DNA of 19,568 bases from Spirochaetota bacterium (lineage in GTDB: Bacteria > Spirochaetota > UBA4802 > UBA5550). The stretch is taken from the NCBI GenBank assembly GCA_022704585.1, contig JAKJGD010000002.1, positions 1 through 19,568 on the forward strand. The letters run 5' to 3'. The notes beneath the pieces are model-generated. The model was given only the letters and a program-made list of their open reading frames with translations, made no database searches and had not been told where the DNA came from. The stretch's first letter is position 1, and the number at the start of each line of letters is the position of its first letter. The position numbers were made by a program, and so were the translations under genes. Shown one piece after another: positions 14,350 through 19,568 of this stretch.

Positions 14350-14390
14350 CGGGCGCGGAGCGCGACTCGTTCCGCGCCTGGATTTTTTTT
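14350..14390 (+). terminator. strong intrinsic terminator after the sigma-54-controlled gene
   Basis: A 10-bp GC-rich stem (arms 14350-14359 and 14371-14380, one G-T pair) with an 11-base loop is followed by GA and eight consecutive T residues (14383-14390). It lies 13 bases past the stop codon. Confidence 0.88.
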
Positions 14391-14398
14391 CCGCACCG

Positions 14399-14414
14399 TG
14401 GCCGGCATACCGCA
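14399..14414 (+). promoter_or_regulatory. weak sigma-54-like site before the SDR/DUF362 operon
   Basis: TGGCCGG-CATA-CCGCA keeps the invariant GG (14400-14401) and GC (14412-14413) with the required 10-base gap, but departs from consensus at four positions. A start near 14425 would suit the gene at 14469. In GC-rich DNA such a match can arise by chance. No sigma-70 hexamers were seen in this gap. Confidence 0.3.
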
Positions 14415-14468
14415 TCCTCAGGGAAAGCCCGGGCGAATGATTGCAGCCTGAATCGCGGAGGGACCTGA

Positions 14469-15293
14469 ATGGCCAGGACGAAGAATGAAACCGCACTCGT
14501 GACCGGCGGTGGCGGGGGGATCGGCAGGGAGCTCTGCCGCCGGTTTCACGGAGCCGGATACGACCTGGTGATCGTGAGCCTGCTCGCTGAGGAGCTTGCC
14601 ATGCTCAACAAAGAGCTCGTGGCCCTCGATCCGGGCAGGAGGATCTTCACCATGCAGTATGACCTGTCCGGGCCGGACGCGGCAGAGGCCGTGTTCCGGT
14701 TCTGCAAATCTAATGGTATCGAGGTAGACGTCCTCGTCAACAACGCGGGTTTCGGCCTCGCGGGGGAATTCGCGGAACAGCCCCTGGAGCGGGTGCGGCA
14801 GATGCTCGCTCTCAACATGATGACCATGACTGAGCTTTGCCATCTCTTCGGCCGTACAATGAAGGAGCGGGGATCGGGCCGCATCCTCAATGTCTCCTCG
14901 ACAATTTCATTTCAGCCGCTTCCCCGGTGGGCCGCCTACGCCGCCACCAAGGCATACGTATCAAGCTTCACCCAGGCATTCGCGCGCGAGATGCGGCCCC
15001 ACGGCGTATCCGTTTCCTGTCTCTACCCGGGCACAACGCGGACAGCGTTCCTTGACACGGCGGGCATCGAACGGTCCGGCAGCAGGTGGTCTGTCGGTTC
15101 GCTCATACATGGAGCTGCCATGGACCCGGTGAAAGTTGCCAGGGCCGGTTTCAGGGGGCTCATGCGGGGGAAGGGCCGCATCATACCGGGCGTGTCGAAC
15201 AGGCTCCACTTCTGGCTTGTTCACTGGGTCCCCAACCGCGTCATCACGGCCGTAGTGCAGGTATTCATGAAGCGATACCGTAAGCCGGAATAG
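14469..15293 (+). CDS. short-chain dehydrogenase/reductase (classical SDR)
   Basis: This 274-residue NAD(P)-dependent oxidoreductase has the Rossmann cofactor motif TGGGGGIG at residues 12-19. It also has DLS at 65-67 contacting the adenine region, NNAG at 91-94, and the catalytic Ser144 in NVSSTISF, Tyr157 and Lys161 in YAATK. CLYPGTTRT follows at 184-192. No acidic residue ends beta-2 clearly (VIVSLLAEEL), so NADP is as likely as NAD. The C-terminal 35 residues are hydrophobic and basic (LHFWLVHWVPNRVITAVVQVFMKRYRK), as in SDRs that associate with membranes and act on lipid-like substrates. GGAGG lies 7 bases before the ATG. The DUF362-ferredoxin gene follows after 92 bases without a terminator, probably in the same operon. 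Substrate unknown. Confidence 0.93.
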   Translation: MARTKNETALVTGGGGGIGRELCRRFHGAGYDLVIVSLLAEELAMLNKELVALDPGRRIFTMQYDLSGPDAAEAVFRFCKSNGIEVDVLVNNAGFGLAGEFAEQPLERVRQMLALNMMTMTELCHLFGRTMKERGSGRILNVSSTISFQPLPRWAAYAATKAYVSSFTQAFAREMRPHGVSVSCLYPGTTRTAFLDTAGIERSGSRWSVGSLIHGAAMDPVKVARAGFRGLMRGKGRIIPGVSNRLHFWLVHWVPNRVITAVVQVFMKRYRKPE

Positions 15294-15385
15294 TCCGCCG
15301 GCTGGCATGACCGGAAACTCTGTGACGGCCGAATCCGGAAATGAACGTACGTATGGATGGATTAAAAATCAAGGAAGGTTGAACC

Positions 15386-16567
15386 ATGGGAGCAACAACC
15401 GGAACGAAGGTTGCCGTAGTCAGAGTTTCCGATTTCCCGGACCTTGCATCAGCGGTGGCTGAAGCGTTGAAGCTGATCAATGCCGACAGGATCATCCAGC
15501 CGGGCGAAAGGGTGCTTTTCAAACCCAACCTGCTTATGAAATCGATCAATGCCTGCACGGCTGCGGATTTTGTCGAGGCGGCAGCCCTGGCACTCAGACC
15601 CTACAGGGTCACGCTGTCCCTCGGGGATTCACCAGGCCAGATGGGGAAAACGGCGCGGGACATTATAAAGTATACGAACATTGAACAAGTGATGGAGCGG
15701 GAAAATATACGATACACGGAATTCGAGAGCTCCACGGTGGCGGTGCGCAATGACAACGGCCGGCACATGAAGAGCTACCATATGTCAAAGGCCGTACATG
15801 ACGCCGATGTCATCGTGAACCTGCCGCGGCCGAAGTCACATGTCGAAGCGGCCTATACCGGCGCAGTGAAGAATTTCTGGGGCATCATACCGGGCGGTGA
15901 AAAGGCGCAGTGTCATCTCTACGGGAAGGACCCGAATGCCTTCGGAAATGTCATCATAGACAACTATGAAACCATGAAAAATCTCGGCAAGAAGAACATC
16001 GTCATCATGGATGCCCGTACCGTGATGGAGGGCCTCGGCGGCCCGGCCGCAGGCTCCCTCAGGAAAACGGGGCTCATCATAGCCGGCACCGACGACGTTG
16101 CAGTCGACGCGATCATGCTTGCCATTGGCGGCAGAGACGCGTCCCGGGACGTGCCGCACCTGCGTTCATGCCGCGAGCGGGGCATCGGCACTACCGACCT
16201 CGGCCTGATAGAGGTTGTCGGGAAAAGCGTGGAGAGCGTCAGGATGAAAGTGAAGTTCAACATCACCAGCCAGGGAATGATGCAGATAGCGACCTTTTTT
16301 ACCGGGACCTTTATTTACAAGATGGCCCGGAGAATGCCGTTTTTACAAAAAAGGGAATGCACCATGTGCGGCGACTGTTCGAAGATCTGCCCGGCGAAGG
16401 CCATAACGTGGGAGAAAAAACAATACCCGAAGACCGACTACAACCAGTGCATCAGTTGTCTCTGCTGTGTGGAGTGCTGCCCCCGGCATACGATCAGGGC
16501 AAAATTTATCGGCGTGCGGGGATTGTTTCTCAGGGAGCCGTCAATCAGCCTGCCGAACGCGGATTAG
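15386..16567 (+). CDS. DUF362 protein fused to a 2x[4Fe-4S] ferredoxin domain
   Basis: This 393-residue protein has a DUF362 core with VLFKPNLL at 43-50, SLGDSPG at 78-84, DADVIVNLPRPKSH at 139-152, VKNFWGIIPG at 161-170 and AGTDDVAVDAIM at 233-244. The C-terminus carries two classical [4Fe-4S] motifs: CTMCGDCSKICP (Cys 325, 328, 331, 335) and CISCLCCVECCP (355, 358, 361, 365, plus extra 360 and 364). The family is often annotated as iron-sulfur cluster-binding; its reaction is undefined, with electron transfer to a partner inferred. GGAAGG 7 bases before the ATG supports the start. It follows the SDR gene, so the pair may couple a dehydrogenase to an electron carrier. It ends 13 bases from the convergent OYE gene, with no obvious terminator. 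Confidence 0.93.
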   Translation: MGATTGTKVAVVRVSDFPDLASAVAEALKLINADRIIQPGERVLFKPNLLMKSINACTAADFVEAAALALRPYRVTLSLGDSPGQMGKTARDIIKYTNIEQVMERENIRYTEFESSTVAVRNDNGRHMKSYHMSKAVHDADVIVNLPRPKSHVEAAYTGAVKNFWGIIPGGEKAQCHLYGKDPNAFGNVIIDNYETMKNLGKKNIVIMDARTVMEGLGGPAAGSLRKTGLIIAGTDDVAVDAIMLAIGGRDASRDVPHLRSCRERGIGTTDLGLIEVVGKSVESVRMKVKFNITSQGMMQIATFFTGTFIYKMARRMPFLQKRECTMCGDCSKICPAKAITWEKKQYPKTDYNQCISCLCCVECCPRHTIRAKFIGVRGLFLREPSISLPNAD

Positions 16568-16580
16568 GGTGCGGCAGGAT

Positions 16581-17759
16581 CTATCCCTCGAACGTGCAGC
16601 GCATCTCTCCCATGTACATGGTAGCGACGCAGCTGTTGCAGGGGCCGCAGGCCAGGCACTTTGACACGTGCCCCGGCTCGGTCCTTATGCGGTTTATGAA
16701 ATCGGGCTCTGCCACAAGTGCGCGCGCCAGGGCCACGAACTCGAACCCTTTCGAGAGTACTTCCTCAATCCTCATGCGGGAGATGAGCCCGCCGACGTAC
16801 ACGAGGGGGAGCTTCACCGCCTCCCGCACCCTGAGCGCGTCTTTCAGGAAATAAGCCTCGGTGTAGGGATAATCCTTTATCATGATGCGCGAAAACAGGA
16901 CCATGCCGATCTTGATGAGGAGGTCCTGCTGGTAGCTGATGAGCTCCCTGTGCGGCGTGAGGCCGCGCATCATGAAGAAGGGTGTCTGGCTCACGAATCC
17001 GCCGGAGAGGACAAGCGCGTCCGCTCCCTCTTCCTCTATGATCCTTGCAACTGAAACGCCCTCATCCAGTCCCATGCCGCCGGAAAACCCGTCCTCCAGG
17101 TTTGTCTTGACCAGAACCGCGATGTTGCCGGCCGCGGCTTTTCTCACCTCCGCCATGACCATGCGGAGAAAACGCGCGCGGTTTTCCAGGCTTCCGCCGA
17201 AGCGGTCGGTGCGCCGGTTGGTGTGGGGCGAAAGGAACTGGCTGATCAGGTACCCGTGGCCCGCATGTATCTCTACCGCGTCAAAGCCGGCCTCGCGGGC
17301 CCGCGCCACGGCCCTGCCGTGCGCCCGGGCCATCTCCTCGATATCAAGCTCGGACATTTTACGGGGAAGGGTCAGGCCGAACAGGCAGAGCCTGGATGAC
17401 GGCGCGATCGCTCGCATGCCTGACACTGAGCTGTCAGCCATGTTGCCCGCGTGGCCGATCTGGACGGATGCGGCCGCTCCCTCGAGGTGCACCGCATCGG
17501 TCAGCTTGCGAAAGAGCGGCACGTTTTCCGGGCTCATCCAGGCCTGGTGGCTGAAGGTCCGGCCGCCGTCGACCGCGGCCACGTAGGCCACGGTGGTCAT
17601 GCCGATTCCTCCGGCCGCGACGGAGCGGTGATAGTTTATCAGGGATTCGCCGGGTGCCCCGTCCGGGCACATGCCTTCGAAACCGGCCGAACGAATCGTC
17701 CTGTTGCGCAATTTGAGCGGGCCGATTTTCGCGGGTGAGAAGAGAATGTCCTTTGCCAT
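16581..17759 (-). CDS. Old Yellow Enzyme-family NADH:flavin oxidoreductase, single-domain
   Basis: This 392-residue FMN-dependent TIM-barrel enzyme opens with LFSPAKIGPLKLRNRTIRSA, as in this family. It contains QIGHAGNM (100-107), HAGHGYLISQFLSPHTNRRTDRFGG (165-189, active-site His165/His168), LVKTN (216-220), and YVGGL with FVALARALVAEPDF at 321-354 binding the FMN phosphate. It ends with a cysteine cluster (368, 371, 374, 377, 388), which in dienoyl-CoA-reductase/TMADH relatives holds a [4Fe-4S] cluster. The spacing here differs from the usual CxxCxxxC-x11-C. The flavodoxin/NAD-binding half of those larger enzymes is absent, so electrons must come from NAD(P)H directly or from a partner. 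It probably reduces an activated C=C bond; the substrate is unknown. AAAGGA lies 11 bases before the ATG. It diverges from the SDR at 17889. Confidence 0.94.
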   Translation of the reverse strand: MAKDILFSPAKIGPLKLRNRTIRSAGFEGMCPDGAPGESLINYHRSVAAGGIGMTTVAYVAAVDGGRTFSHQAWMSPENVPLFRKLTDAVHLEGAAASVQIGHAGNMADSSVSGMRAIAPSSRLCLFGLTLPRKMSELDIEEMARAHGRAVARAREAGFDAVEIHAGHGYLISQFLSPHTNRRTDRFGGSLENRARFLRMVMAEVRKAAAGNIAVLVKTNLEDGFSGGMGLDEGVSVARIIEEEGADALVLSGGFVSQTPFFMMRGLTPHRELISYQQDLLIKIGMVLFSRIMIKDYPYTEAYFLKDALRVREAVKLPLVYVGGLISRMRIEEVLSKGFEFVALARALVAEPDFINRIRTEPGHVSKCLACGPCNSCVATMYMGEMRCTFEG

Positions 17760-17796
17760 TGGCTGACGCGTCCTTTCAGGTGATGCTTTTTCCGTT

Positions 17797-17824
17797 ACGT
17801 TAATTGCGGTTGAGCGGATGTCAA
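17797..17824 (-). promoter_or_regulatory. possible promoter of the OYE gene
   Basis: On the minus strand TTGACA (17824-17819), 16 bases, TAACGT (17802-17797). The -35 is perfect and the -10 poor. It faces the divergent SDR promoter, and the two TTGACA boxes form an inverted pair 19 bases apart. Confidence 0.4.
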
Positions 17825-17843
17825 CTTTTTAAGTTCTAATTGT

Positions 17844-17871
17844 TTGACATTTTTTACACCTGATGCAGAAT
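17844..17871 (+). promoter_or_regulatory. possible promoter of the second SDR gene
   Basis: TTGACA (17844-17849), 16 bases, CAGAAT (17866-17871). A start near 17878 leaves only about 11 bases before the ATG at 17889, so the leader would be very short and the AGG at 17878-17880 would be the only ribosome contact. Confidence 0.4.
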
Positions 17872-17888
17872 ATGCTTAGGTTACAGCC

Positions 17889-18707
17889 ATGAAAAATCCG
17901 TATAATAATAAAACCGTGTTCGTCACAGGCGGCGCGTCGGGCATAGGACGCGCGCTCTGCCTGGCCCTCGCAGGGCGCGGCGCGAGCGTGACGGTCGCCG
18001 ACGTTAACGGTGATGCTGCCGCGGGCGTCGCGGAGGAGATTGCCGCTACCGGAGGGCATGCGCGCGCCTGCACGCTGGACGTATCGGACGAGGGCGCCGT
18101 ATACGGGGCAGTGGAAGCGGCGGTCGCGGAAGGCGGGAGGCTCGATTATTACTTCAACAATGCGGGAATCGGCATCTCGGCGGATGCCCTGGACCTGGAT
18201 ATCGGGCAGTGGAGGAAGGTCTTTGACGTGAACCTCTTCGGCGTGCTGTACGGGACCATGGCGGCCTACGCGGCCATGGCGAAGCAGGGCGCGGGCCACA
18301 TCGTCAACGTGGCCTCCATGGCCGGATTCGCGCCCTTCTCCATGAATACGCCCTATACCGCGGCGAAGTATGGTGTCGTTGGACTGACTGACGCGCTTCG
18401 CCACGAGGCCGCGGCCAGGGGCGTGCGCATGACCCTGGTCTGTCCGGGCATCGTGCGAACCTCGTTCTACGATGTCATGGAGGTCGTCGGCACGGACCGG
18501 AGCTCGTACACCGGGCGGCTTCCGCGCCGGCTTATAGGCCCCGATCGGGCGGCCGCGATCATCCTCAGGGGCGTGGCGAAGAACAGGCGCCTTATCCTCT
18601 TCCCCTTCCACGCGCGCGCCCTCTGGTGGGTGAAGAAGTTCGCCCCCCTGCTGCTTGACTTTATGAACCGTTACGTCGTGCGCGAGTTCCGCGCGCTTCC
18701 CAAATGA
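17889..18707 (+). CDS. short-chain dehydrogenase/reductase (classical SDR)
   Basis: This is a 272-residue SDR. TGGASGIG at 13-20 binds the nucleotide. VADVN at 36-40 places Asp38 at the end of beta-2, which favours NAD(H). LDVSD at 63-67, NNAG at 90-93 and Asn115 follow, with the catalytic Ser143, Tyr156 and Lys160 (YTAAK). CPGIVRTSF follows in the usual place for the substrate loop. The last 40 residues are hydrophobic and basic (LILFPFHARALWWVKKFAPLLLDFMNRYVVR), like the SDR at 14469, suggesting membrane association and a lipid-like substrate. It is divergent from the OYE gene and abuts yraN tail-to-tail with no base between stop codons. A role with the OYE reductase in one pathway is inferred from the shared control region only. 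Confidence 0.93.
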   Translation: MKNPYNNKTVFVTGGASGIGRALCLALAGRGASVTVADVNGDAAAGVAEEIAATGGHARACTLDVSDEGAVYGAVEAAVAEGGRLDYYFNNAGIGISADALDLDIGQWRKVFDVNLFGVLYGTMAAYAAMAKQGAGHIVNVASMAGFAPFSMNTPYTAAKYGVVGLTDALRHEAAARGVRMTLVCPGIVRTSFYDVMEVVGTDRSSYTGRLPRRLIGPDRAAAIILRGVAKNRRLILFPFHARALWWVKKFAPLLLDFMNRYVVREFRALPK

Positions 18708-19070
18708 TCAGCGGAAGATGTCCTCTATCCAGTCGATCGTTCTGCCGTACACGGAGATCATGTCGAAGCGGAAGGTATAGGCGGGATCGTTGTACTGCGT
18801 GTTCTCCTGTATAAACGCGCGCGCGGCGGTTTTCAGGCTCTGCTTTTTCCTGGCGCTGATGGAATAGAGCGCGCCCCCGAACCGCTCCGAGCTCCGGCTT
18901 TTCACCTCGACGAAAATGACAAGCATTCCCCTGCCGGCGATGATGTCTATCTCTCCGTATTTCCCGAAGCGGTAATTTCGCTTGATGATGGTGAATTGCC
19001 TGTCCGAGAGGTACGCGGCTGCGCTCTCCTCGCCCCCAGCGCCCAGCTCGCGGTTGCGCGGTACGTTCAT
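18708..19070 (-). CDS. yraN: YraN / UPF0102 family nuclease-like protein
   Basis: This 120-residue protein is of normal length for the family. The N-terminal GAGGEESAAAYLSDRQFTIIKRNYRFGKYGEIDIIA matches the YraN pattern of G-x-x-GE-x-x-A, then R-N-x-R, then GEIDIIA. It is followed by VIFVEVKSRSSERFG. These are the E-D-(E/Q)xK residues of restriction-endonuclease-like folds, so a nuclease-like role in DNA processing is inferred; the true substrate is not settled. The start codon overlaps the stop of the upstream HD-GYP gene in the sequence TAATG, indicating translational coupling. Its stop codon directly abuts that of the convergent SDR gene. Confidence 0.94.
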   Translation of the reverse strand: MNVPRNRELGAGGEESAAAYLSDRQFTIIKRNYRFGKYGEIDIIAGRGMLVIFVEVKSRSSERFGGALYSISARKKQSLKTAARAFIQENTQYNDPAYTFRFDMISVYGRTIDWIEDIFR

Positions 19071-19568
19071 TACAGCACGTCGAAGATGTTGATTCCCACG
19101 TCAGCCTCGTCGAGGGCCCTGACGATGTAGAGGGAGGTATCGGCGGCCAGATTGAGGATGACCGTGTTCTCGACACGCACCTTGTCATTCGTGAAGATGA
19201 GCTTTATCATGGGACGGAGCGGTTTTTCAGGCACGGACCCTATGATAATGCCGATGGACCCGTCGTTCAGTTCCACGATCGATCCGATAGGGTAAACAGA
19301 CATGCGCGAGAGGAACACGCGGAGGATGACCGGGTCGAACCGGTTTACCCCGCTCGAGAGGAGGTTGCGCATTGCGTGGTAGAAGTAGACCTTTTTCCGG
19401 TAGCTCCGGTTGGATATTTGCGCCTCGTAGCTGTCCGCGATCGCGGCGATTCGGGCGAACTCGTCGATGTCGTTGCCCCTGAGCCCGCGGGGGTAGCCCT
19501 TGCCGTCGGGCCGCTCGTGATGGCTGAGGATGCCCACGACGATCTCATCGAGCTGGCGGATGCCCTGC
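19070..19568 (-). CDS. HD-GYP domain protein, C-terminal part (5' end beyond the window)
   Basis: The open frame continues to the last base of the window. The codons upstream of the GTG at 19537 read QGIRQLDEIV in frame, so GTG is internal and not the start. The visible 165 or so residues hold the second half of an HD-GYP domain. HHERPDGKGYPRGLRG supplies the metal-binding HH and the GYP signature. IAAIADSYEAQISNRSYRK is the conserved helix, with Glu where most members have Asp. FDPVILRVFL follows. HD-GYP proteins hydrolyse cyclic di-GMP, and these motifs are intact. After the domain comes a strand-rich tail of about 90 residues (PIGSIVELNDGSIGIIIGSVPEKPLRPMIKLIF) seen in many HD-GYP proteins. 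Translation of yraN is coupled through the TAATG overlap. Confidence 0.93.
   Translation of the reverse strand, partial: QGIRQLDEIVVGILSHHERPDGKGYPRGLRGNDIDEFARIAAIADSYEAQISNRSYRKKVYFYHAMRNLLSSGVNRFDPVILRVFLSRMSVYPIGSIVELNDGSIGIIIGSVPEKPLRPMIKLIFTNDKVRVENTVILNLAADTSLYIVRALDEADVGINIFDVL

Noticed and set aside
15303..15318. TGGCATGACCGGAAAC as a sigma-54 promoter before the DUF362-ferredoxin gene
   Set aside because: The -24 element is good but the invariant GC of the -12 element is missing.
17829..18611. A 260-codon minus-strand frame opposite the second SDR
   Set aside because: Antisense shadow in GC-rich coding DNA; no ribosome site or family.

Overview
This window looks like a stretch of a moderately GC-rich (rough impression 55-60%) Gram-negative-type chromosome. 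The best guess for the host is a spirochaete, possibly Leptospira-like. This is inference from four things: several secreted lipoproteins with relaxed lipoboxes, a FecR-type lipoprotein next to a fibronectin-III/beta-barrel protein, an HD-GYP gene translationally coupled to yraN, and sigma-54 control. No rRNA, tRNA, CRISPR array or intact mobile element was seen.

Left part (1-9450), an envelope region. On the minus strand there are two tandem GDXG-type alpha/beta-hydrolases; the second is cut by the window edge. Upstream of them lie a terminator and a small lipoprotein with a near-consensus promoter. A multi-pass membrane protein (plus strand) follows, facing a lipoprotein built of Ig-like, chitobiase-C-terminal-like and IPT/TIG domains. 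Behind that lipoprotein is a decayed, internally deleted copy of the membrane-protein gene. Next come a 703-residue lipoprotein of ASH/Hydin-like repeats, a protein with LSm-like repeats, two FN3 domains and an outer-membrane barrel, and a FecR lipoprotein. These last three form a probable minus-strand operon. Its promoter shares an 18-bp identical block with the promoter of the small lipoprotein about 7.7 kb away.

Middle part (9450-14400), a regulatory and redox region. A DUF362 protein with four possible Fe-S cysteines is divergent from a sigma-54 activator. The activator carries an unusual N-terminal multi-helix membrane domain, then GAF, AAA+ and Fis-type HTH domains. After it comes a 433-bp intergenic region with a perfect hairpin, phased GGGACA repeats, a dispersed-repeat-like element and a near-perfect sigma-54 promoter. 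The promoter leads into an unrecognised, roughly seven-helix membrane protein that ends at a strong intrinsic terminator. Activator, candidate sites, promoter and target form a compact module, the most interesting item here.

Right part (14400-19568), oxidoreductases. A short-chain dehydrogenase and a DUF362-plus-diferredoxin protein form a likely plus-strand operon. An Old Yellow Enzyme-family reductase (minus) is convergent with them and divergent from a second short-chain dehydrogenase. The end holds yraN and the C-terminal part of an HD-GYP phosphodiesterase. Hydrolases, two SDRs, an OYE reductase and two Fe-S DUF362 proteins would suit small-molecule or lipid redox metabolism, but no pathway can be named from sequence alone.
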